Source: Candidatus Gastranaerophilales bacterium
Lineage (GTDB): Bacteria > Cyanobacteriota > Vampirovibrionia > Gastranaerophilales > Gastranaerophilaceae
DNA length: 37,028 nucleotides
Direction: 5' to 3'
NCBI GenBank assembly: GCA_944323985.1
Contig: CALUUP010000001.1
Span: 1 to 37,028 of the forward strand
A program made the position numbers and the translations under genes. The notes below the pieces were generated by a model that ran no database searches, had not been told where the DNA came from, and was given only the letters and a program-made list of their open reading frames with translations. This document shows positions 24,414-33,700 of this stretch, piece after piece. Within the stretch, counting starts at the first letter, position 1, and each line of letters starts with the position of its first letter.

Positions 24414-27400
24414 TTATAGTATAATTGTTTTTTTATTGAGTATAACAATAGGAAGTCCTTCTTGTTCTGCAAATTGAAGTTGTTCTTTTGATAAAGAATT
24501 GATATCACGTGTAACTATAGCTGCTAAAAGTCCATTAGAGAAAACGACTTCATTCCATTCTTTATCTTCACCATCTCTTAATAATGCTTTTAGTCCATTC
24601 ATTCCGTTATTATTATTTCTTGAATAAAATATTTGATAAGCTTGGGCTAATTCCGGATCATATTTTTTTAATAGTTCAGGGGTTAAAGTTTCTCCTTGTA
24701 AATTTTCTTTTAATTTATCTATTCTAATAGAGTATTCTTCATCTGTTATATTTAATATTTCTTTTATATTTTTAGAGACCATTTTCCTTTCATCTTTCTT
24801 AGTTTCTATTTGACTAGATCTATTATGAGTTTCTGCAGTAACATTATTATTTGTCATAAATTCGTTAATAACAGAAGTTGTAGCTTTGCTTCGTGAGCCC
24901 ATATCATGGCCGGCTGCGGCGTAAAATTTGTCATTTGGAACAACAAAAATAAAAGCGTCATTTCCGACTAAACACATTTGAGAATCTGTTATATATGCAC
25001 CACAATATGCAAGCTCATTCCCAATATCTGACAAAGCTTTTAGTTTTGCATATTTTTGACTATCTGGTCGATCACCTTTTAGCCCTGATATTCCTGCGGC
25101 ATTATGAACTACTGCATAAAACTCTCCAAGTTCACTTGAATTTAATACTAAAACATTATAAGATTCATCTTTCCTTACAATAGTCTCTTTATGAGCTTTT
25201 TGTTTATATACTTCTGCACTAGTTTGATACAATACAAAATCATCTGATTTTATTTCCTTAATTTTTTGCTCAATAGCTTTATCAAGATATCTCGATAAAC
25301 CTTTTTGTTCAGTTGAAGAATATACTAATTTTGCTAAATTAAAAGTATTACTTTCCTTTAAATTAAAAGCTAAATAGTTAATAACATTTTGTCTTTGTGA
25401 AATTTGGAAATCTTTATTATAGACATGATTTATATTCTTTTTTTCTGTTTGCATAAAATTATTTATAGCATTTGAACATTTAACAATATTAAAGCCTTTT
25501 TTTGCATCATGTTCAGAATATCCTAATTGTAGCATCTTATTATACATATCCTGTGCTATATCAAATTCGGAAGCGTTTTCAGTTTTTTTACTACTCATAA
25601 ATGTTGATAATATAGTAATTTGTTTATCTTTATCTGATAAATTTTTAAATTCATTTTCCTCCATAATCTGTTTTAACTTGTTATAAACAATCTCAGAATT
25701 AATATCAGTATGTTCGGGTAAGTATTTAGTAATAACATTATTTATATCAAATTGAGAAAATTGATTCTTTTTCAAATCAGAATTAAACATACTAATAGTA
25801 GATTCATCATATCTATTAGGCTTTGTATTTAACTCTTTAGTTAGTCTATTGATTAGAGTTGCAATTTTTTTACTATCTTTCATAGCAGGAATGCTTGGGA
25901 ATATTTTATCTACTTCCTTGTCTCTGCCAATAGCAACTTTCCAAGAAGATATTTCGGATAATAATTTTCTTTTTTGAGAAATTGACAATTCTTCTATATT
26001 TTTATATGCAAAATCGGCACCAAAAGTATTAACAATAGTTGCAACATCAGATATAATTATTGCCTCATTATAATTACCTTTAATTAAATATTTTTCCAAT
26101 ATTGAATCAATAAAACTAGAAGATTTTTTTTGTGCAGATACAATATTTAAAATTCTACTAGCTTCTATATCTGAACTCAATAACTTCATTGACAGTTTTT
26201 TATTTATTTTTAAAGCTTTTGTTAAATCTTCATAATGTTCACTTAAATAAAAGCGTTTATTTTTTAATAATAAATTTTTAGCTAAATTTTCATCTACATA
26301 AGCAAGTTTAATGATACCAGCTAGTGCTTTTTGATTTTCACGACTACCCATATTTATTATTCTTTTTGCAATATTTTTATCTTGTTGACTTGCTTCTACA
26401 ATGTCAAGAATAACCTCTCCAGAATTATATTTAAAAAATGGAGTTTCTTTTCGATATTTCTTTAGAATGTTTTGTTTATTTGTTTCTTTAAGTAAAGATA
26501 ATGTTAAATCTTTATCGATATTGTAAGATTTTAATATCACATCGATATTTTGACTATATTCTATTGTTAATCTTTCTAGTATTATATTTGCTAAATCAAA
26601 ATCAGTTTTTGCAATTTCTCTAATTCTCGCTTGATATTCTTTAATCATTTTAGGAGAATCATCACAATATAATTTAGTTTCTAACAATTTTTTCTCAAAA
26701 TATTTAAAATTTTGAGCTACGTTAGTTCTCATTTCAGTTTCATTTTTTGTTTTAATTCTTGTTGTAAAATTATTATCTTGTCTTAATTCACTATTAGCCC
26801 GATTTGTCTTCTTTTTCCCAGCAAGTTTACCAACATCAGCAATATCACTAGCAGAACCTACCATTATACCCATTAAGTTTGATTTTAACAATGATTTCCA
26901 ATCATCTTTAGGATCTAATATCCCCATCATCACCAAATCCCCAGCATAAGAAATCAAAAAATCAGTACTTATTTTTGCTCCGCCTGCTGTAGCAAAATTT
27001 TTCAACATCTCAGGGTTGGTGAAAACCTCTTTCAAAGCTTCTTTTCTTCCGATATTACTTAATTTATCTTTAAATATTGTAGCTAACTTTTTATCAACGA
27101 GTTTATTAAAAACTTTCATCCCTAATTTACCGGCACTAAAACCAACGATAAACCCTCCGGCATTCATTATTGCAGTCTTCTTTAAATCTTCTAATTCAGC
27201 TTCATCAACTTTATCTCTTGTCTTAGCTTCATACGTTCCTAAGCCTGATTCTGCAACCATTCCTCCCAATGCTAAAGCATTACCGCTTGCAAGAATTAAG
27301 CCACCAGCAGGAGCTAATGGAGTACAACAAAGAACTGCTCCTAAGCCGATTAAAACCATTCCACCAGTTGATGCTTCACCGGTATATTTTTGAATGAATG

Positions 27401-28934
27401 TTTTATTATCTTCTTCCATTGCTTTTACAATTTCTTCGGTAAAATCACTTCCGTAAGCTGAATTATATGCAGCTTGATAATCTTGATTTATTGCTAAAAT
27501 TCTATCTTCAGGTTTTCCACCTAAAACTTCTACTGCTAATTTTTCCTGCTCTTGTAACCCTAACTTTAATAAATTTACTAATACACGTTGTTTATTTTCT
27601 TCGTTAGATATTGCACTTAAATCAATGTTAATTTTTCCATTATTTGTTTCTATTAAACTTATTGGAAGCTTACTTTTTGCGATTAATTCAGATAACTTTT
27701 CCTTTGCTAAATTATCATTCATAGAATTTTCATAGTAAGCTTGATAAAATTCAATAATTTTATCAGAAGTTAAAGAATTAGAATCCTTTAAAAGCTCATT
27801 AACCCCATTTTTATAAACTTGGAACTTATTAAAAGCTCCAATAGACATTTGTCTTTCTTGAGTCTTGGAAATTAATTGTTCTACTTTTTCTTTTGAATAT
27901 TCTACCCCTCTTTCATATCTAAACACTTCTTCAAAAGTTATTGGATCATCTGAATTGAATTCAGGAGGTATTGTTTCATCTATTGAAAATCGGCTTTCAA
28001 TCCCTTGAAATTTAGTTTTTTTATTATTGGCACCATCAAGAAGATTTAATAAATATTTATCCATTTCTTCTTTTTCAAGGGAGATTAATCTTGATTGTAT
28101 TGTTTTTATACTATCTATTTCTTGAATAGAGTTTACTTTGTCTTCAATATAATCTTCTAAAAACTTAGCAAATTCTTTTTTGCTTCTATTACCTTTGTTT
28201 CTATCTAAAAAATTTAAACCTGTATTCTCATCTTTTTCATATATTCTTCTTAAGAGCATTGTTTTTAAATGCTCTTTGTTTTGTAAGTAGTATTCTCTTT
28301 TTGTTAATTCACCATCTCTTGCAGAAATTAAATTCAAAGCAGTTTGTTCTTGAAGAGCAAGAGCTTCTTCAACTTTAGTAGCAGATAAATTTTTATTTCC
28401 TAAAATATCTTTTTCTTTTAACTTATCATAGGCATCAGAAACTTTACCGTTATCTTGTTGAAAATAAAGACTTCCTGCAGTTCTTACATCATCTAAGATT
28501 GTATTTATAACTTGATTCTGAGCTTTAATTTCAGTTAAGTCAATATTATTTTTGAAATTAGAAGTTTCTGTTGTTTGTACAGGTTCATCTTTATTAAATA
28601 TAGTATTTGCAAAATTTGTTAAAATATTTTGAGCATTATCAATCTCTTTTAAATATTCTTTTCCAAATATATTAAGCTCAGTTGAATCTAATTCGTTATT
28701 ATTTCCGGAAGGATTTTTATTAGCAGCATTTTTAAGAGCATCCCAAAGGTTTTTAATTTCATTTACTCCAATGGAATTGTTTGTCTCTATTAAACCATTT
28801 TTGTCAGAGTCAAATATATTCAACAACTTACTAAGATTTTGTTTATCTTTTTCTGATATTTTTCCAAGTTTTTGTTGAAATTCACTAAAACTTAATTGCT
28901 CGTTTTTAAATTTTAGAAAATCTTTATCTGACAA
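24414..28934 (-). CDS. Giant helical-solenoid protein with N-terminal EF-hand-like pair
   Basis: A 1,506-residue protein that I cannot assign to a family. It begins with a degenerate EF-hand pair (DSDKNGLIE at 42-50; NKNPSGNNNELDSTEL near 72-87). Long helical, charged regions follow. A glycine- and alanine-rich hydrophobic stretch (about 519-606, VLIGLGAVLCC, APAGGLILASG, GGFIVGFSAGKLG) could enter a membrane. Residues about 778-925 hold at least five helical repeats with the motif [DN]xxLAxxLL. A globular C-terminal domain (about 1,240-1,506) has strand-rich segments (FYAVVHNAAGISGLKG, AFIFVVPNDKFYAAAGHDMGSRSK). The start is TTG with GAGG six to seven bases upstream. Large secreted or surface effectors have such layouts, but no secretion signal is visible. 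Confidence 0.75.
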   Translation of the reverse strand: MSDKDFLKFKNEQLSFSEFQQKLGKISEKDKQNLSKLLNIFDSDKNGLIETNNSIGVNEIKNLWDALKNAANKNPSGNNNELDSTELNIFGKEYLKEIDNAQNILTNFANTIFNKDEPVQTTETSNFKNNIDLTEIKAQNQVINTILDDVRTAGSLYFQQDNGKVSDAYDKLKEKDILGNKNLSATKVEEALALQEQTALNLISARDGELTKREYYLQNKEHLKTMLLRRIYEKDENTGLNFLDRNKGNRSKKEFAKFLEDYIEDKVNSIQEIDSIKTIQSRLISLEKEEMDKYLLNLLDGANNKKTKFQGIESRFSIDETIPPEFNSDDPITFEEVFRYERGVEYSKEKVEQLISKTQERQMSIGAFNKFQVYKNGVNELLKDSNSLTSDKIIEFYQAYYENSMNDNLAKEKLSELIAKSKLPISLIETNNGKINIDLSAISNEENKQRVLVNLLKLGLQEQEKLAVEVLGGKPEDRILAINQDYQAAYNSAYGSDFTEEIVKAMEEDNKTFIQKYTGEASTGGMVLIGLGAVLCCTPLAPAGGLILASGNALALGGMVAESGLGTYEAKTRDKVDEAELEDLKKTAIMNAGGFIVGFSAGKLGMKVFNKLVDKKLATIFKDKLSNIGRKEALKEVFTNPEMLKNFATAGGAKISTDFLISYAGDLVMMGILDPKDDWKSLLKSNLMGIMVGSASDIADVGKLAGKKKTNRANSELRQDNNFTTRIKTKNETEMRTNVAQNFKYFEKKLLETKLYCDDSPKMIKEYQARIREIAKTDFDLANIILERLTIEYSQNIDVILKSYNIDKDLTLSLLKETNKQNILKKYRKETPFFKYNSGEVILDIVEASQQDKNIAKRIINMGSRENQKALAGIIKLAYVDENLAKNLLLKNKRFYLSEHYEDLTKALKINKKLSMKLLSSDIEASRILNIVSAQKKSSSFIDSILEKYLIKGNYNEAIIISDVATIVNTFGADFAYKNIEELSISQKRKLLSEISSWKVAIGRDKEVDKIFPSIPAMKDSKKIATLINRLTKELNTKPNRYDESTISMFNSDLKKNQFSQFDINNVITKYLPEHTDINSEIVYNKLKQIMEENEFKNLSDKDKQITILSTFMSSKKTENASEFDIAQDMYNKMLQLGYSEHDAKKGFNIVKCSNAINNFMQTEKKNINHVYNKDFQISQRQNVINYLAFNLKESNTFNLAKLVYSSTEQKGLSRYLDKAIEQKIKEIKSDDFVLYQTSAEVYKQKAHKETIVRKDESYNVLVLNSSELGEFYAVVHNAAGISGLKGDRPDSQKYAKLKALSDIGNELAYCGAYITDSQMCLVGNDAFIFVVPNDKFYAAAGHDMGSRSKATTSVINEFMTNNNVTAETHNRSSQIETKKDERKMVSKNIKEILNITDEEYSIRIDKLKENLQGETLTPELLKKYDPELAQAYQIFYSRNNNNGMNGLKALLRDGEDKEWNEVVFSNGLLAAIVTRDINSLSKEQLQFAEQEGLPIVILNKKTIIL

Positions 28935-29021
28935 AACTAACCTCTAAATTCTTTATTTCCCATGACAAATATTTGCTTATACTTGCTTTATCGGCTTTTT
29001 TTATATAAACTTTAGGATTTG

Positions 29022-29037
29022 TTAAGATTTTGTTACA
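29022..29037 (-). promoter_or_regulatory. 16-base element upstream of the 1,506-aa gene
   Basis: The minus strand reads TGTAACAAAATCTTAA, identical to 997-1012 upstream of speD, and 87 bases before the TTG start of the 1,506-residue gene. Confidence 0.4.
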
Positions 29038-29058
29038 ATAAGTTCTTTTTTTATTTGC

Positions 29059-29083
29059 AAAAAAAAAGAGTCTCATCGACTCT
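29059..29083 (-). terminator. Minus-strand terminator beyond the zinc-ribbon gene
   Basis: On the minus strand AGAGTC pairs with GACTCT over a five-base loop, and a run of nine Ts follows. No minus-strand gene lies immediately upstream. The nearest is spmB, whose stop is about 500 bases away on the far side of the plus-strand zinc-ribbon gene, so spmAB transcripts may end here. Confidence 0.65.
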
Positions 29084-29260
29084 AAAAACTTTTAATGTGT
29101 GAAGTGTAGTATATATGTGTATGTTTATATCTTTTATCCTCATATATATAAAGTATTTTTCTTTTGAATAATTGATACATTATCTTTCTATTCTTTACAA
29201 AACTTTACATATAAATGACAAATCGATATTTCTCATTAATAAGTATTTGAGGTGATAAAA

Positions 29261-29638
29261 ATGTTTTTAACGGAGTTATTTAATTTAAAGAAGAAATGTA
29301 AGCATGAAAATGTTATGCCTAATATAGAAAAAGCTTATTGTCCTGATTGTGGAAAATTAATAAAAAATGATTGGTATATAACCAGATGTGCTTGTTGTGG
29401 GGTTAAGCTTAAGACAATGACAAAAAATGGTAAAATTATGCCGCAAAATCATTATTGTACTAATTGTGGATCCTCTGAATATGTAGAAGAAAAGTTAGAA
29501 GGTATTAATTTTATAGATATAAATTTTGCTGTGTTGGTAAAAACAGAATTAGAGGAAGATTTTTCACGTCCATTAACAACTATGTGTTGGGAAGAAAAAA
29601 TAAACGAGCCACCAAAATTGCTAGTACAATACCTGTAA
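29261..29638 (+). CDS. Small zinc-ribbon protein, unknown function
   Basis: A 125-residue protein. Metal-binding residues come as C13-x-H15, C27-x2-C30 (YCPDCGK), C43-x-CC (RCACCG) and C66-x2-C69 (YCTNCG), enough for two zinc sites. The last 50 residues are not cysteine-rich. The ATG at 29261 has GAGGTGAT four bases upstream. An in-frame GTG at 29252 is part of that ribosome-binding site, so the longer version is unlikely. Its last 59 bases are antisense to the end of spmB, and no plus-strand terminator follows. A role in nucleic-acid or protein binding is possible but not shown. Confidence 0.78.
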   Translation: MFLTELFNLKKKCKHENVMPNIEKAYCPDCGKLIKNDWYITRCACCGVKLKTMTKNGKIMPQNHYCTNCGSSEYVEEKLEGINFIDINFAVLVKTELEEDFSRPLTTMCWEEKINEPPKLLVQYL

Positions 29639-30098
29639 AATCTGCTATTAGTCCGGTTAATATTGCATAGCGATATTTTTTTATTCCGATAGAACCAAAA
29701 TATACTGCTAAAACGTAGAATGTAGTTTCAGAGCTTCCAACCATAATTGCTGCAAGTTTTGTTGTAAAATTGTCAGGGCCTAATTGATTGGCTATGTCTG
29801 AAAAAATTCCTAAAGTTGCAGAGCCCGATAAAGATCGTGTAAATATTATAGGAATTATTTCTGCAGGTATTATATTATTGGTTAAATTTTTTAAAATTTC
29901 TAATATTCCGGAAGCGTTAAACATTGAAACTGCAACTATTATTGCTACAAGATATGGGATGATTTTTATAGAAACTTCAAAACCATCTTTTGCACCATTT
30001 ATGAATTCTTCATAAATAGGTACTTTTTTTATAAAAGCAAAAGTTAATATTGTTAATATTAATAATGGAAGAATTAAAACTGATATTTTTTCAATCAT
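29580..30098 (-). CDS. spmB: Spore maturation protein B homologue
   Basis: A 172-residue membrane protein with about four to five helices and the nucleoside-recognition (Gate) domain. SpmB signatures include NGAKDGFEVSIKIIPYLVAII, RSLSGSATLG, LGPDNF and GSSETTFYVLAVYFGSIGI. In Bacillus and Clostridium SpmA and SpmB help dehydrate the spore core, but homologues also occur in bacteria that do not sporulate, where the role is unknown. GGAGG precedes the ATG by about four bases. It overlaps spmA by eight bases, so the two are translated together. Its 3' 59 bases overlap the convergent zinc-ribbon gene. Confidence 0.93.
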   Translation of the reverse strand: MIEKISVLILPLLILTILTFAFIKKVPIYEEFINGAKDGFEVSIKIIPYLVAIIVAVSMFNASGILEILKNLTNNIIPAEIIPIIFTRSLSGSATLGIFSDIANQLGPDNFTTKLAAIMVGSSETTFYVLAVYFGSIGIKKYRYAILTGLIADFTGIVLAILVARLFFLPNT

Positions 30099-30675
30099 AT
30101 TTCCTCCATATTTTTTTGAAAATTAAAGCAAATATTATAGCTATTATAAAAGATAAGGACGTTACAATTAGTGTTGGTAGAATTATTTCTGTTGGATTTT
30201 TTGCACCTACTCCTACTAATATAGCAATTACGGTTGTAGGAATAATTTGAAAACCTGCAGTATTCATGCTCAAGAACATGCACATTGAATCAGATGCGAC
30301 ATCTTTATTTTGGTTTTCTTTTTGTAAATCTTGCATAACCTTTATGCCTATTGGAGTCGCGGCATTAGTTAATCCTAAAGCATTTGCAGATAAGCTCATT
30401 GCAATGTTTCCTATAGCTGTATTTTTTTTATCAATATCTTTGAATAATATTTGTGTGATGGGGGTAATTAGTTTAGCAACAAGTTTGATTAAGCCAGATT
30501 TTTCTGCTATACGCATTATTCCAAGCCAAAAAGCCATTATTCCTATTAATGAGAAAGAAATTTTTACTGCTAAATTACAAGCATCTAACATTGCGTTTGT
30601 AACATTATTTAAAGTGTTATTAAATATCCCTATGATAATAGAAATTACTATTAATGTAAAAAATATGTAATTCAT
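30091..30675 (-). CDS. spmA: Spore maturation protein A homologue
   Basis: A 194-residue protein with about five membrane helices. SpmA signatures are GIMAFWLGIMRIAEKSGL, AMSLSANALGLTNAATPIG, KVMQDLQKENQ and CMFLSMNTAGFQIIP. It pairs with spmB, its partner in all genomes where the function has been studied. The ATG lacks a ribosome-binding site. A promoter with a -10 six bases before the ATG predicts a leaderless message (see 30,682-30,710). It is divergent from the giant helical gene. Confidence 0.93.
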   Translation of the reverse strand: MNYIFFTLIVISIIIGIFNNTLNNVTNAMLDACNLAVKISFSLIGIMAFWLGIMRIAEKSGLIKLVAKLITPITQILFKDIDKKNTAIGNIAMSLSANALGLTNAATPIGIKVMQDLQKENQNKDVASDSMCMFLSMNTAGFQIIPTTVIAILVGVGAKNPTEIILPTLIVTSLSFIIAIIFALIFKKIWRKYD

Positions 30676-30681
30676 ATTTAA

Positions 30682-30710
30682 ATTTTAAAAAAAAAATTAG
30701 TATTTGTCAC
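30682..30710 (-). promoter_or_regulatory. Promoter of spmAB, leaderless type
   Basis: On the minus strand GTGACA (30710-30705), 17 bases, TAAAAT (30687-30682), six bases, then the spmA ATG. Both hexamers match consensus at five of six positions. The -35 overlaps that of the divergent promoter. Confidence 0.6.
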
Positions 30711-30732
30711 TATTTTTGTATTAGTATATAAT
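30704..30732 (+). promoter_or_regulatory. Promoter of the giant helical gene
   Basis: TTGTCA (30704-30709) and TATAAT (30727-30732) are exactly 17 bases apart, giving a start near 30,739 and a leader of about 30 bases. Its -35 box shares five bases with the -35 box of the opposing spmAB promoter. Confidence 0.7.
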
Positions 30733-30768
30733 AAGTAGAGAATGTAGAAGTTGGGATAAAGCAGGTAT

Positions 30769-33700
30769 ATGGCAGATATAAATAATTTTTCACAAATTAC
30801 AGAGAATTTTGATACTATTAAAACTTTGTTAAATTCTATTAGAGCTCAAGGTATTTTGAACACTTCTGATGTTGATAAGTTGCTTTCCGGTATAAATTCT
30901 AAGTTGGAAAAATTGAATACTGGAGAAGATATTGATTTAATCAAAATATTTTTATCAGAATTGAAACAAAATTTAGATGAACGTCATAATGTTTTAATTT
31001 CAAAATTTGGTGCAATAGAATCTTTATTTTCAAATCTTTTGAAAAATAGTGCAGATTCTTTAAAATCAAATGAAGTAAAAGAATTATTTGATATCGTTGC
31101 AACCAATTTATCTGTCTTTTCTAGAGAAGTTGTTTCTCAAAAAGAAACATTAACTGATATTATTTTAAGATTGGATTCAATGCGTTCTGATGATTCTTTA
31201 AAAAAGGATATATCTAAAAATATCAGTATTTTAAAAAATGATTTAGAACATTTAAACAATGGTTTTGATTCTATAGTATTAAGTTTAAATGAAAATTTTA
31301 AAACATTGATTAAAACGTTATCAGAAGTTGATCAATCAGATGCAATTGGAAAATTTGGTAAAGAGCTTTCTGATATAATAGTTTCTTCAAATTCAATTTT
31401 GTCTGCAATTCAGTTATTGGATAAGAAAAATATTCAATTAGAAGATTCTATTAAAAGTTTGTCTACTCATGATGATTTGGTGAGTACAAAGAAATGGATA
31501 AGTGATTTAGCTGTACAACAGGATAATCTTAAAAATTCCATTGATGCTTTATCTGATAAGTTCTATAAAGTTGATAATTTAGCTGAAAAAATAGATGCTT
31601 CTGTAAACATAATTGCTGGTTTGAAATCATTAATTTCTGAAAATAGTGATGATAACTCTCAATTAATATTATCTGGTTTAGAAAAATTAGAAAGTTCTAT
31701 AAAAGATGATATTACAAATTTAGACTTAGAAACTTTTAAGAATTTGGTTAAAGAAGCTTTAAATAAGCTGATTGAAGGCTCTATGAATCAAGGAGCTTCT
31801 TTAGATAATGTTTTTGTTGAGATTAGTAAAATTGATTCTTCAATTAAACTTCTTGGATCAAGTGTGAATATGCAAGAAGTTATCTCTTTGCTAAATGATT
31901 TAAAGAATATTGTAATTGAACAATTAAGTTTAAGTTCTGATAAAGTAGTACAAAATATTGATAGTGGAGTTAATAAAACTATTTCTGAAATAGTTTCAAA
32001 TACAAAGTTTTTAGAAGAAAAGTTTAAAGATATTTCTTCAGAATTTTCAAATTTATGTGTTTCGAACTTTTCAGAAATTATGGATAGTGTAAAAGTTTTA
32101 AAGACTATTTTAGCTCAATTAGATGAAAATTATGTTTCTGGTAATAATGCAATATTTTCAAATATAACAGATCGGTTGGCAGTTTTTGAAAATAGTTTGA
32201 AAATATCTTTAGATAAGCAAGAAGATTATGTTTCTAATTCTGCAACTAAGCTTATTGAACAATTAAGTGAAGTTAAAAATTTATCAGGAGTTTTGGATTA
32301 TAAGCTTGATGCATCTGTCATAGAGTTAAATAATGCAAAAAGAGAATTTACTGAGTTAAAATCTGCTGTTAATGATGTATTAGGCTTGGATTTTGTTAAT
32401 GTTGTAAAAGATTTAAGAGTAGATTTATATGCTGTAAAACAAGATTTATCAAATGTTATTGATACTTCTTCTGTAGAGATTTCAGATAAAATTTTGAATG
32501 ATTTATTTAGTAAGTACCAATTATTAGTTAGTAAATTAGATAGTTTAGAAGATTCTTTTAAAAATGTACAAAAGAATTCATTAATAGAATTAAAACAATT
32601 ATTAGACGGTTTGTCTTCTTCGTTGGTTGATATTTTATCGTATGTTAGCTCTCAGAAAGATTTTGATCAAGATTCAATAGATAATAAATTAGCGATTATT
32701 ATAGAATCAGTAAAAGATAATAATTTGAATTATATAGAAGATGTAAGAGGTATTGTTGAAGTTATCAGAACTCAAGTAGAAAATAACTTGGTTCAGATAC
32801 AAAAAGATACAATAAAAAAAGTTGAAGAAATTAATACTTCAATTTTAAAAACAGAAGATAATATAAAGCAAGAAATCAAGTATTCTTATAATAAATTATT
32901 AGAAATCCAAGATAAGTTCACTGGTTTGGAAAAGTCTTTGAGTGTTAATAATGAACAATTGGTTACAGATATTACTGATATATTGAATAATTCAAATGAA
33001 TTTAGAGTGGACTTTGAGAATAAACTTTTAGGTTTAAAAAATTTATTTGTTGATAAGATTATAGAATTTAAAAATGAAATATCTTGTGAAAATACCGATA
33101 AAATTAGTGAGGTAAAATTTGTAACAGAGAATTTACATTTGAAGGCTTTGCAAAATAATGAAGCTTTAAATACCGAATTGAAGGGAGAGGTTACTCAGTT
33201 AATTGGAAATTTGAGATTAAATATAGAAGAGTTAGCTGAGCAAGTTGTTGCAACAAATGTGAAATTTGATGTTGGTAATAAAGATTTAGTAAATTTTATA
33301 AAAGAAAGTTTTGCTGAAAATATTAATTTATTTGTTGAATCTTTAACTTCAAAAATTAATGATTTTTCAGAAAATGTAAATATATTGTCAACAGAGATAA
33401 AAGAAGACAATTCTAATTTATCCAATAATTTGAAAGTTTCTTTAGATAATGTAGAAACTAAAGTTTGTGATATTAAAAATGAAATAATTAAGTCTGCTAA
33501 GAATCTGGATTTAGTTTTAGATAAAAATAATGATAATTTAATTAAGAATGTATTAGATGTTAAATCTGATGTTGCAGATTTAAAAGCTGATTTGAATAAA
33601 GATTCTGGAGGAATAAAAGATTCTGTTAGTTTAATAGGTTCAAATCTTAATGATATGAGCTTAGATGTTAATTTAAAGTATTCACAAGTTCTTGATAAAT

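Larger units (their letters stand above)
28935..29260. other. 326-base intergenic region between divergent genes
   Basis: No coding sequence is convincing here. It holds the upstream region of the 1,506-residue gene (including the 16-base element at 29,022-29,037), a minus-strand terminator (29,059-29,083), and the upstream region of the plus-strand zinc-ribbon gene. A 30-codon minus-strand frame beginning near 29,150 runs through the terminator stem and has no ribosome-binding site. Confidence 0.6.

Noticed and set aside
29060-29152. 30-codon minus-strand frame in the 28,935-29,260 gap
   Set aside because: It has no ribosome-binding site and its end is the stem and T-run of a terminator.
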